NCBI RefSeq assembly: GCF_001040945.1
Contig: NZ_CP011930.1
Coordinates: 2,333,704-2,397,703, forward strand
Direction: 5' to 3'
Source: Herbaspirillum seropedicae
GTDB lineage: Bacteria; Pseudomonadota; Gammaproteobacteria; Burkholderiales; Burkholderiaceae_D
DNA: 64,000 nt
A program made the translations under genes and the position numbers. The notes below the pieces were generated by a model, which saw only the letters and a list, made by a program, of their open reading frames with translations, did not search any database and was not told the origin of the DNA. This document shows positions 32,006 to 42,710 of this stretch, one piece after another; position 1 is the stretch's first letter; each line of letters opens with the position of its first letter.

Positions 32006-34199
32006 GGCGCTCTCCCGTTGTGTTGTTGGTCGCCCCGGCGCGCATGGTGTGCAGCGGTGATTGTTCATCGAGCAGGGCGGTACGGATGAAATGCAGATAG
32101 CTCAAGGTGCGTTGCAGGCGATGGCGTTCGCTGCGTTCGCGGTAATGCGGGCCGATGGCGGTCTGGACCTCGGCGATGGTGGCGTCATTGGCCGCCAGGG
32201 CGCTGGCCAGGGTCGTTGCCGAGGGCTGCGCGAACAGCGCCGGGATGGCTTCGCGCAGGCGGTTCAGGGCGGCATAGGCGGAGGCCGGCAGCAGATCCGG
32301 TGCCTCGGTGCGGATGCCATGCAGCTCGTTGCGCAGCTCGATGATGGCGTGACCTACTTCCAGGGTGGCGAACATCCAGCCCAGCGCCTTCTGGCGCAGC
32401 AGCGGGCGGCTGGTGGTGAACATCGTGATCTGGTGCATCAGGTCGCGGGTGCCGCTCTCGAACTTCAGCGCGAGATGGGCCAGCTTGCCGAAACAGGCGT
32501 CGACCACCTGCTTGCGCAACTGCTTTTCCAGCACTCGCACGGTCCAGTCGGTGGTGGGCGGCAGCAGCACCATGAAGGCCACGGCGGTGACCAGCAGCGA
32601 CACCACCAGGGCCACCGATTCGTTCAGATAGCCGGCTGCGTTGAAATGCGCAAAGTTGTCGGGCACCGCCAGGAAGGGGAAGAAGATACAGATCCCCAGG
32701 CCATAGCCGGCCCACTTGGGCTTGGTGGTCAGGTAGACCGCCAGCATCAGCACCGGCATGAGCGCGCTGGCCAGCATCCAGTAGCCATCCAGGCGCGGCA
32801 GGATGTGGAAGGTGTAGACGTAGCCGGCCACGGCGGCGAAGAGCACGCCGATGGCGACCGTGCGGGTGGCCTTGGCGGGATCGGGCGCGGCCGAGGTGAT
32901 GGCGCAGAAGGCGGCGGCGTTGAGTACGGCCACGTCGCCGCTGGGCCAGCCGCTGGCGATCCAGAAGCCGGCCAGGCACAGCATCACGACGGCCGCGCGG
33001 GCGCCGGCGATGAGGGCGGTGGTCATGCTGGTCTTGGGCGCATAGGAATGCTCCCATTGCTCGCGCTCATGGTGGCGTTGGGTCATCGACGCATAGGTGA
33101 GGGTGTAGGCGTGCAGTTCCTCGATGACGCGATAGAGCAGTTCGGAGGCCGTATCGAAGTCCAGCATGGCGCTGTCGCTCTGGCATTGCCCGGCCAGCGT
33201 GCTGCGGGTGGCGCGCACACGGCGCGGCAGTTCGCGCTTGTAGGCGTCCAGCTTCAGGGCGGCGTCGGCGGCATCCAGTGCGCTCATGACCGGCTCGCCG
33301 CTGGCGCGGGTGAGCAGGGGTTGCACTTCGCGGAAGTAGGGCGAGATGGCGTCGATGACCACCTGTGCGCTGGCAGCCGGGTTGGCGTGCAGACGGTTCA
33401 TCAGCTGGTGCAGCGCGTGCATGCGGGTGGACAGGGCCATGAACTCGCTGTTCATGCGGGTCAGCCGGCCGCTGCGCAGGCGCACTTCGGGGTCTTCGAA
33501 GATGGCCGCGCTGCGCATGGCTTCCAGGCCGATGATGTCGCCCACGAAGCGGGCATTGGTGGCTTCGAGCTGCTTGCGATCGGCGCTGCCGCCCAGGGTG
33601 GCGCTGATCAGGTCGACGAAGGCGGTGAAGCGGCCACGGATGATGCGCACCAATCCCGGGGCGCTGGCCTGCGGAAACACCAGCGCGCTGACCAGGCCGA
33701 CGCAGACGATGCCGACCATGATCTCGGTGACCCGCGTCATCACCGAATCAAAGGTGATGGCCGGATGCAGCGCCGCCGGCAGGCCGATGAGCGCGACCGT
33801 ATAGCCCGACAGCACGAAGCCATAGGAGCGGAAATTGCGGTTGTGCGCCGAGCCTACCGTACACAGTCCGATCCACAGGGCCGAGGCCAGCAGGAACAGC
33901 TCGGGCGTCTGCGCAAACAGGCCCACGAAGACCACGATGGCCATGGAGCCCACCAGGGTGCCGATGACGCGATAGAAGCTCTTGGCCAGGATCATGCCGC
34001 TTTGCGGCTGCATCACGATGAAGACCGTGATGAGCGCCGAGCGCGGCGATTCCAGGTCCAGGCCATAGCCGATGCCCAGCGCCAGCAGGCCGGCCAGGAC
34101 CATCTTGAAGACATAGACCCAGGTCGGCGCATCGCTGCGCCACCAGTCGGCGGCGGCCTCGCGCAGCTTTGCCTTGAAGGGCAGGGCAGGGTTGCTCAT
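31995..34199 (-). CDS. FUSC-family efflux transporter (AaeB/FusB-like)
   Basis: 734 residues from ATG 34199 (MSNPALPFKAKLREAAADWW). Two blocks of about five hydrophobic segments (roughly residues 30-190 and 380-545) are each followed by a soluble helical region, the FUSC layout. Family members export p-hydroxybenzoate-type aromatic acids or fusaric acid. It overlaps the outer-membrane gene upstream by 4 bp (ATGA) and the DUF1656 gene downstream, forming a tight operon with an outer membrane channel, DUF1656 protein and fusion protein. Confidence 0.9.
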   Translation of the reverse strand: MSNPALPFKAKLREAAADWWRSDAPTWVYVFKMVLAGLLALGIGYGLDLESPRSALITVFIVMQPQSGMILAKSFYRVIGTLVGSMAIVVFVGLFAQTPELFLLASALWIGLCTVGSAHNRNFRSYGFVLSGYTVALIGLPAALHPAITFDSVMTRVTEIMVGIVCVGLVSALVFPQASAPGLVRIIRGRFTAFVDLISATLGGSADRKQLEATNARFVGDIIGLEAMRSAAIFEDPEVRLRSGRLTRMNSEFMALSTRMHALHQLMNRLHANPAASAQVVIDAISPYFREVQPLLTRASGEPVMSALDAADAALKLDAYKRELPRRVRATRSTLAGQCQSDSAMLDFDTASELLYRVIEELHAYTLTYASMTQRHHEREQWEHSYAPKTSMTTALIAGARAAVVMLCLAGFWIASGWPSGDVAVLNAAAFCAITSAAPDPAKATRTVAIGVLFAAVAGYVYTFHILPRLDGYWMLASALMPVLMLAVYLTTKPKWAGYGLGICIFFPFLAVPDNFAHFNAAGYLNESVALVVSLLVTAVAFMVLLPPTTDWTVRVLEKQLRKQVVDACFGKLAHLALKFESGTRDLMHQITMFTTSRPLLRQKALGWMFATLEVGHAIIELRNELHGIRTEAPDLLPASAYAALNRLREAIPALFAQPSATTLASALAANDATIAEVQTAIGPHYRERSERHRLQRTLSYLHFIRTALLDEQSPLHTMRAGATNNTTGERHAT

Positions 34200-35659
34200 C
34201 GTGCCGCCACCTTGGCCGGTGCGGCCTCCTCGATGCCGCCGCCCAGCGCGGTCTGCAGGGCCGCATAGGCCGCCAGCCGCTGCGCCTGCAACTGCTGCAC
34301 GATCTGCTGCTGGCGCAGCCATTGGGTCTGCGCGTGCAGGACATTGAGATAGTCGGTCAGGCCGCGCTGGTAGGCGCGGGTGGCGATGTCGACGTTCTTT
34401 TGCGCGGCTTGCACCGACTGCTGCGCCTGCTCTTGCTGGCGCGCTACCGACTGCAGGGTCACGACCTGGTCCGAGATGCCCTTGAGGGCCTGCGAGAGCA
34501 GGGCGTTGTAGTGCTCCACTTCGATGTCATAACCGGCGCTGGCCGCCCCCAGTTGACCGCGCAGTCTCCCACCCTCGAAGATCGGCAGCGAGATCGCCGG
34601 GCCGTAGGTGGTCTGCAGGTTGGGTGCGGAGAGGAAGGAGAACAGGCCGCCGCCAGCGGCCGCCGGGCCGATGCCGGCCAGCAGGTTGATATTGGGATAG
34701 AAGGCCGCCTTGGCCACCGAGATCCCCTTGGCAGCCGCTTCCACGCGCCAGCGCGCGGCGCTGATGTCAGGACGGCGGCCCACCAGGTCGGCAGGCAGCG
34801 CGCTGGGCAGGCCCAGGCTGGTCTGCAGTTGCATGCCCGGTCGCGTGACGCCATCGGCCGCGCCAGGGCCGGCGCCCAGCAGCGCGGCCAGCTGGTTGCG
34901 GATGAGGGCGATGTTTTCGTGCAGGGCTTCGATCTGGCGGCGAGTCTCGGGCAAGGGGGATTCGGCCTGGGTAATTTCCAGTTGCGTGCCGAGGCCACCC
35001 TTGAAGCGGCGATGGGCCAGATCGAGGATCTTCTGTTCTTCCTTCAGCAGGGCTTCGGTGTTGTCCAGCAGGCCATATTGCAGCGCCAGTTGCACGTAGG
35101 TGCGCACCACATTGCCTTCCAGGTCCAGCTGGGCGGCGCGGGCGTCCGCGGCCACTGCGTGCATTTCGTCCTGGGCGCGCAGGGTGGCGTTCTTGTTGCG
35201 GTCCCACAGGTCGACGTTATAGGACAGCCCCAGCGTGGCGGTGTTGTTCCAGGTCAGCTTGTTGCGGAAGGCAGCGCCGTAATAGACGTTGTCGGACCAG
35301 TCCTTGCGGCCTACCGACACATCCAGCTGGGCGCTGGGCAATTCGCCGGCATGCGCCACCACGGCCATCGACTGCGCCTGGCGCACCCGGGCGGCGGCCA
35401 CCGCCATGCTGGGGTTGCCGGCCACGGCGCGGGTCACCAGTTGATCCAGCTGCGCATCGCCATAGGCCTGCCACCAGGCGCGCTGTGGCCAGCCCGCTTC
35501 GCTGGCGGCCTGGCGGATGGCCTGTCCGGCATCCAGCACGGCCACGTCGCGGACCTGGGCTTGCGGCTGGATGCCGCCCTGGTCGGCGCAGCCGGCCATT
35601 GTCAGCGAGAGCGCAATGACGGTCAGGACGGGCAGCTTGGAGAATGCGATACGTGTCAT
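34196..35659 (-). CDS. NodT-type outer-membrane efflux lipoprotein
   Basis: 487 residues from ATG 35659. A lipoprotein signal peptide ends in the lipobox LTMAGC (Cys23). Two outer-membrane-factor repeats follow, with FTLR-type helices such as RAVAGNPSMAVAAARVRQAQ and a GGGLFSFLSAPN loop region. TolC-like trimers form the channel through which the FUSC pump expels its substrate. It is first in the operon and divergent from a LysR regulator. The frame is open upstream to 35818, but the signal peptide fixes the start. Confidence 0.92.
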   Translation of the reverse strand: MTRIAFSKLPVLTVIALSLTMAGCADQGGIQPQAQVRDVAVLDAGQAIRQAASEAGWPQRAWWQAYGDAQLDQLVTRAVAGNPSMAVAAARVRQAQSMAVVAHAGELPSAQLDVSVGRKDWSDNVYYGAAFRNKLTWNNTATLGLSYNVDLWDRNKNATLRAQDEMHAVAADARAAQLDLEGNVVRTYVQLALQYGLLDNTEALLKEEQKILDLAHRRFKGGLGTQLEITQAESPLPETRRQIEALHENIALIRNQLAALLGAGPGAADGVTRPGMQLQTSLGLPSALPADLVGRRPDISAARWRVEAAAKGISVAKAAFYPNINLLAGIGPAAAGGGLFSFLSAPNLQTTYGPAISLPIFEGGRLRGQLGAASAGYDIEVEHYNALLSQALKGISDQVVTLQSVARQQEQAQQSVQAAQKNVDIATRAYQRGLTDYLNVLHAQTQWLRQQQIVQQLQAQRLAAYAALQTALGGGIEEAAPAKVAAR

Positions 35660-35870
35660 GGAATTACCCGAAAATATGCAAATATCTGAAGATATGTATT
35701 CTATTTTGTAATTATTTTTGGAAAAATCTGCTATTTGGCAATTGTTTATCTCAGAAGTGGCAATAATGATTGCTCCGATCTGGGTAACAATGCTGTCATC
35801 CGGAGGTGCGCCCGGCATCGCTGCTGCAGCCGTCTACGCGCCGTACCCCCGTGTACCGTGAAGGAAAATG
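35660..35870. other. AT-rich divergent control region, efflux operon / LysR gene
   Basis: About 210 bp, clearly more AT-rich than its surroundings. It contains the 14-bp palindrome at 35682-35695, CAAT-AATG-ATTG (35761-35772) and several T/A runs on the minus strand that could be -10 elements for the efflux operon. Confidence 0.6.
35682..35695. promoter_or_regulatory. Palindrome ATATCTGAAGATAT upstream of the efflux operon
   Basis: ATATCT-GA-AGATAT is perfectly symmetric and lies 23 bp before the outer-membrane lipoprotein start. It is a candidate regulator site, probably for the divergent LysR protein, although the spacing is one base short of the usual T-N11-A box. Confidence 0.5.
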
Positions 35871-36851
35871 ATGGATACCCTGCAAAACATGCGCGTCTTC
35901 GCGCGTGTGGTCGAGGCCGGCAGCTTTACGCAGGCGGCCCAGCAGATGGGCTTGACCACCGCGCATGTCTCGCGCGCCGTGGCTGATCTGGAGCGCCATC
36001 TGCGCACGCGTCTGATGAACCGTACCACGCGCCGCATCGCCTTGACCGAAGCGGGCGAACGTTATTTGCTGCGTTGCCAGCAGATCATGTCCTATGTCGA
36101 TGAAGCCGAGGCCGAGGCCAGCGCCGCCTACGTCAAGCCCTCCGGGCGCCTGCGCATCCACGCCATGACCAGCTTTGGCCAGCGCTACGTGATCCCGTCG
36201 ATCTCCGGCTACCACAAGCGCTATCCGGATGTGGCGGTCGAGCTGACCTTGGCCCAGCGCATTCCCGACATGCTGGAAGAAGGCTATGACGTCTCCCTGG
36301 TGCTGGCGCGCGAACTGCCGGATTCGGGCCTGATCTACCGCCAGCTCGGCTCTACCTTCAGCATGCTGTGCGCCTCGCCCGCCTATCTGGACAAATACGG
36401 TGCGCCCCAGCAGCCGGCCGACCTGCTCAACCATGCCTGCCTGCAACTGGTCAGCCCCATTTCGCCGCTGGATGAGTGGATACTGGAAGGGCCGGAAGGC
36501 GGGACGGTCGTCGCCGTCAAGAGCAATTTCCAGGTCAACGTGGCCGAGGCCATGCTCACCGCCATCCGCGAGGGCATGGGCATCGGCGTGCTGCCGATCT
36601 ATTCGGCCGTGGACGCGCTGCGCGCCGGCACCATCGTACGCGTGCTGCCCCAGCATCGCCTGCAGAACATGGGCGTGTATGCACTGTATCCTTCCCGTCA
36701 GTACCTGGACGCCAAGATCAGCACCTGGGTAGACTGGATGCACGAAACGGTGGACCGGACCCTGCAGGAAGACCACCAGGCGCTGGAGCGCCTGGGCAGC
36801 CTGCGCGAGGAAATGCAGGGCCTGGCCACACGCAGCGGGCCGCAGGCCTGA
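35871..36851 (+). CDS. LysR-family regulator next to the efflux operon (AaeR-like)
   Basis: 326 residues from the second of two tandem ATGs (35871), which has AAGGA at 5 bp; the first (35868) is only 2 bp from it. The N-terminal winged helix (MDTLQNMRVFARVVEAGSFT, AAQQMGLTTAHVSRAVADLE) is followed by a substrate-binding domain with SGRLRIHAMTSFGQRYVIPS. LysR proteins usually activate divergent genes when they bind a ligand; here the likely targets are the FUSC efflux genes and the inducer an aromatic or organic acid. Confidence 0.9.
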   Translation: MDTLQNMRVFARVVEAGSFTQAAQQMGLTTAHVSRAVADLERHLRTRLMNRTTRRIALTEAGERYLLRCQQIMSYVDEAEAEASAAYVKPSGRLRIHAMTSFGQRYVIPSISGYHKRYPDVAVELTLAQRIPDMLEEGYDVSLVLARELPDSGLIYRQLGSTFSMLCASPAYLDKYGAPQQPADLLNHACLQLVSPISPLDEWILEGPEGGTVVAVKSNFQVNVAEAMLTAIREGMGIGVLPIYSAVDALRAGTIVRVLPQHRLQNMGVYALYPSRQYLDAKISTWVDWMHETVDRTLQEDHQALERLGSLREEMQGLATRSGPQA

Positions 36852-36870
36852 TCAATCAAGGGGGAATGTC

Positions 36871-37245
36871 ATGGGATGGCTGGCAGTAGGGATGGGAGCG
36901 ACCTTGGGCGCCTGGCTGCGCTGGCGCATCTCGGTGGTGTGGAACGTGTCGGGCCACTTCGTGCCGCTGGGCACGCTGGCGGCCAACTGGATCGGCGCCT
37001 ACGTGATCGGTTTCCTGGTGGCGTATTTCGAGCAGCATCCGGGACTGCCGCCGGAGTGGCGGCTCTTTGCGGTGACCGGTTTCCTGGGCGGGCTGACCAC
37101 CTTCTCCACCTTCTCGGCCGAAGCCATGATCCTGTTGCAGCGGGGCGATTACCTCTGGGCCATCGGCCACTCCGGCTTGCATCTGCTGGGCTCCATCGTG
37201 CTGTGTGTTGCCGGGTTTGCAAGCTATCGCGCCCTCGCTGGATGA
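36871..37245 (+). CDS. crcB: CrcB/Fluc fluoride channel
   Basis: 124 residues with four membrane segments. The family signature is VTGFLGGLTTFSTFSAEAM near residue 75, and GTLAANWIGAYVIG near residue 34 holds the conserved Asn. Fluc channels are dual-topology dimers that let F- leave the cell. SD GGGGGA precedes the ATG. Only one copy is present. It lies 19 bp after the LysR gene, so there is no room for a fluoride riboswitch directly before it. Confidence 0.94.
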   Translation: MGWLAVGMGATLGAWLRWRISVVWNVSGHFVPLGTLAANWIGAYVIGFLVAYFEQHPGLPPEWRLFAVTGFLGGLTTFSTFSAEAMILLQRGDYLWAIGHSGLHLLGSIVLCVAGFASYRALAG

Positions 37246-37293
37246 GCACTCCGCGTGACCTGATGCAGATCAAAACAGACGGCACGATCATTG

Positions 37294-37323
37294 CTTGAAA
37301 ATCGCAGGCGCAGGCCCAACTTT
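37294..37323 (+). promoter_or_regulatory. Predicted sigma32 (heat-shock) promoter of clpB
   Basis: CTTGAAA (37294-37300), 14 bp, then CCCAACTTT (37315-37323) resembles CTTGAAA-N11-16-CCCCATNT. It lies about 30 bp before the clpB start, where a heat-shock promoter is expected. Confidence 0.7.
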
Positions 37324-37350
37324 CATCTTATTGAAAAATTGGAGCGAACC

Positions 37351-39936
<2,586 letters not shown>

Positions 39937-39981
39937 TTCAGCAGGTAGTTCTGCAGGTATTTCTGCAAATAAGCCCGTCCG

Positions 39982-40012
39982 GCCCGCCCCTTTGCTTCAG
40001 GGCAAGGCGGGC
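39982..40012 (+). other. Hairpin in the clpB 3' region
   Basis: GCCCGCC pairs with GGCGGGC, with TTGC/GCAA inside. It precedes the clearer terminator at 40021 and has no T-tract; it may protect the mRNA 3' end. Confidence 0.45.
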
Positions 40013-40020
40013 GGCGATCA

Positions 40021-40053
40021 AGGCAGCCGCATGAAGATGCGGCTGCCTTTTTC
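40021..40053 (+). terminator. Terminator of clpB
   Basis: AGGCAGCCGCAT and ATGCGGCTGCCT form a perfect 12-bp stem with a GAAG loop, followed by TTTTTCTTT. Confidence 0.93.
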
Positions 40054-40412
40054 TTTGCAGGACGGCAAAAATCTCACTTTTGTAAACGACAAGTGAACAA
40101 CTGTTCAGAAAACTTGTGCAACTGCTAATCAGCAGGGCTGGATTTGCATTCTTCACGCCCAGCGCGGCTCTTGAAGGGGCAAGTCGACGGATTTCTTTGG
40201 CAAAAGTGCAAAAAATCTATGCACAATGCAGGATTAATGTGATTTACTTTCTTCGGGGGACGCGCCAGATGAGCATGCCGGCGCGCCGTCAATCGAGGCC
40301 AAGGCGTGGGCAGCCATCGCCAGATAGTGACAATATTGCCTTCGAGCAAACAATACATGGTCTTAACGGGAATTCGCAGCGACATCGGTACTGATATCCA
40401 ACGGGGGCGATT

Positions 40413-42146
40413 CTGAAGCAATCGTCCCTGCAGCGGCTATTCATCCTGCCTTTCGTTTTCCTGATGGTCTGCCTGGTGCTGACCATCGGGTGGTTCCTCT
40501 ATCGCGCCGGTGACGACGCCACCGAGGTGCTGGCCCGCAATGCCCTCACCGAATTGATCGGCCGTGTCAGCCAGGCCATCGACCGTCAGACCATGGGAGC
40601 GCGCGAAAGCCTGAATGTGGTGGCGCCGCCGGCCGTGCGCACTGCCGCCCCGGGGCAACCTCCCGCCATGCTGCCTTTCCCGGTTCACAGCAAGGAGCTG
40701 GAAGAGCGGCTCTGGCTGGCCAACCTGATGTTCGAGGATCCCAGCTATGTCTATTTCGGCGGCGCCGATGGCAGCTTCCTGGGCATCAAGCAGGAGGAGG
40801 GTAGCCAGTTCACCTACAGCGTGCGCGAACCCGATGGCAAGAACTACGTGTACCAGCTGCGCGGTCCCGGTACGCCCATGGAACTGGTGGCGGCCCAGGA
40901 ATATGAACCGCGCAAGCGCCCCTGGTATGTGCAGGCGGTGCAACGCGGGCGCGAGACCTGGTCTTCGGTATATGCCGACTACCGCCAGAAGCACCTGGGC
41001 ATCAACCTTTCCAAGCCCATCTTCGACGCCGACGGCAAGCTGCTCGGCGTAGCCAACAGCAGTATCGGCCTGTTGCGTCTGACCACGCTGCTGCGCGCGC
41101 TGCCGCTGGGGGCGCATGGCGTGGCCTTTGTCACCGAACTCAACGGCGACATGATTGCCGATTCCGTCAATGAGCCCCTGCACCAGATCCGCGACCAGGA
41201 CCCCGACCTGCGCCGCCTCAACGCCAGCCAGAGCAGTTCGCCCCTGGTGCGCCAGGCCTATGAGGAAGTGCGCCGCTATCTGGCCCGCCAGCCCGCCCAG
41301 TCCGGTAAGCTCATGCTGCTGAGTTCGCGCACCGAAGGCGGCAAGATCGAAGTGGCGTTCCGGCTGCACCATGACGCCGCCGGACTGGACTGGCTGGCCA
41401 TCAGTGCGGCGCCGCGCTCGGACTTCCTCGGTTCGGTCACCAGCGGCGTCTACCAGACGCTGATGCTGGGTCTCATGGCGGTGTGCCTGACCTTTGTGAT
41501 CGGCTTCCTGTTGCTGCGCTGGGTCTTGCGCGACATCCGCAGGCTGACCCAGGCGGCCAAGAGCATCGGCAATGGCAGTCCTTTCCCGGATCTCAATATC
41601 AATCGCAATGACGAGATCGGCCAGCTGGCGCAAAGCTTCGTGGAGATGGAGCGCAACCTGCGCACCGACCGCCTCACCAATGTGCTCAACCGCGATTCGC
41701 TGATTGCCCAGATTGATTTCCGCCGCAGCAACTGCGTCGATGGCAGTCCCTTGCATTTCGGCTTGCTGTTCATTGACCTGGACCGCTTCAAGGCGGTCAA
41801 TGACGAATACGGCCATGACGAAGGCGACAAGGTGCTGGTGACCATCGCCCAGCGTCTGCAACATACCCTGCGCCATGATGATTCGGTCGCCCGCTTCGGC
41901 GGCGACGAGTTCGTGGTCTACCTGCACGGGGTGAGCGATATGGAAGTGGCCCGCAGCATTGCCGACAAGATCCGGCACGCCGTCAACAAGCCTATCCCCG
42001 GACGGGAGGGCCAGCAGTATGTGGTCGATGCCTCGGTCGGCGTCTCGCTCTATCCGGACGACGGCCTGGACGTGGAAACCTTGCTGCGTGTGGCCGATTC
42101 CCGTATGTTCGACCAGAAGCGCCTGCATCGCATCCTGTCGGTATAG
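40413..42146 (+). CDS. Membrane Cache-GGDEF diguanylate cyclase
   Basis: 577 residues if translation starts at CTG 40413, where GGGGG lies 5 bp upstream; the first ATG (40464) would cut the leading membrane helix [20 protein letters not shown] in half. A periplasmic dCache-type sensor follows (about residues 35-345), with [12 protein letters not shown] and [14 protein letters not shown]. Then come a second membrane segment, a HAMP-like linker and a GGDEF domain with intact FGGDEF active site. The inhibitory I-site RHDD lies exactly five residues before GGDEF. It makes cyclic di-GMP in response to a periplasmic ligand. The start codon call is inference. Confidence 0.9.
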   Translation: MKQSSLQRLFILPFVFLMVCLVLTIGWFLYRAGDDATEVLARNALTELIGRVSQAIDRQTMGARESLNVVAPPAVRTAAPGQPPAMLPFPVHSKELEERLWLANLMFEDPSYVYFGGADGSFLGIKQEEGSQFTYSVREPDGKNYVYQLRGPGTPMELVAAQEYEPRKRPWYVQAVQRGRETWSSVYADYRQKHLGINLSKPIFDADGKLLGVANSSIGLLRLTTLLRALPLGAHGVAFVTELNGDMIADSVNEPLHQIRDQDPDLRRLNASQSSSPLVRQAYEEVRRYLARQPAQSGKLMLLSSRTEGGKIEVAFRLHHDAAGLDWLAISAAPRSDFLGSVTSGVYQTLMLGLMAVCLTFVIGFLLLRWVLRDIRRLTQAAKSIGNGSPFPDLNINRNDEIGQLAQSFVEMERNLRTDRLTNVLNRDSLIAQIDFRRSNCVDGSPLHFGLLFIDLDRFKAVNDEYGHDEGDKVLVTIAQRLQHTLRHDDSVARFGGDEFVVYLHGVSDMEVARSIADKIRHAVNKPIPGREGQQYVVDASVGVSLYPDDGLDVETLLRVADSRMFDQKRLHRILSV

Positions 42147-42178
42147 GCTGTCCCTACCCAGACTACGGAGGAGTTCCC

Positions 42179-42670
42179 ATGACTTTCGCCACCTGCGACC
42201 TGTGCGACGCCCATGAAGACAAGCTCGCCGCCGGCACATTGCACGTGTTGCCGCCGATCTTTGCCTCGTTCGGCCGCAAGCAGTCCTTCTGCGGCCCGGC
42301 CCGCACGCTCAAGGTGTTCGAGGACAATGTGCTGGTGCGCGCCACGCTGGAGACGCCGGGCCAGGGTCATGTACTGGTGGTCGACGGCGGCGGCAGCCTG
42401 CGCTGCGCCCTGGTGGGCGGCAACCTGGCGCAACTGGCGCAGGACAATGGCTGGGCCGGCATCCTGGTCAATGGCTGTGTGCGCGATGCGGCTGAACTCA
42501 ATGCCTGCGAGGTCGGCATCCGCGCCCTGGCCACTCATCCCCAGCGTAGCTTCCGCAAGGGCGCCGGGGATGCGGATATCAAGGTGGGCATTGCCGGTGT
42601 GGCGGTCTATCCGGGCGACTGGATCTATGCCGATGTCGATGGCGTGCTAGTCTCGCGCAGCGCGCTCTGA
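42179..42670 (+). CDS. rraA: RraA-like protein (RNase E inhibitor or HMG aldolase family)
   Basis: 163 residues of the RraA/HMG-aldolase fold: [13 protein letters not shown] near the start, [20 protein letters not shown] and the catalytic-type [17 protein letters not shown] with conserved Arg-Asp. Proteins of this length are annotated as RraA, which inhibits RNase E, but many of them are 4-hydroxy-4-methyl-2-oxoglutarate/oxaloacetate aldolases. A strong SD (GGAGGAG) precedes the ATG. It lies 32 bp after the GGDEF gene. Confidence 0.88.
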   Translation: MTFATCDLCDAHEDKLAAGTLHVLPPIFASFGRKQSFCGPARTLKVFEDNVLVRATLETPGQGHVLVVDGGGSLRCALVGGNLAQLAQDNGWAGILVNGCVRDAAELNACEVGIRALATHPQRSFRKGAGDADIKVGIAGVAVYPGDWIYADVDGVLVSRSAL

Positions 42671-42691
42671 GCCGCCGCTGTGTTCCCCTGG

Positions 42692-42710
42692 GGCCCGCCT
42701 TGCGCGGGCC
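42692..42710 (+). terminator. Hairpin terminator after rraA
   Basis: GGCCCGC and GCGGGCC form a 7-bp stem with a 5-nt loop directly beside the stop codon of the convergent gene. Only a short T stretch follows, so termination may be weak. Confidence 0.5.

Larger units (their letters stand above)
39937..40412. other. Intergenic region, clpB to the GGDEF gene
   Basis: About 475 bp without a gene. Besides two hairpins after clpB it carries imperfect 12-bp GCAGGTA(G/T)TTCT-type repeats right after the clpB stop (39950-39975). It also has an interrupted inverted repeat TCACTT...AAGTGA (40072-40095) and GAACA-AC-TGTTC (40096-40107), in an AT-richer promoter-like stretch before the GGDEF gene. Confidence 0.55.
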
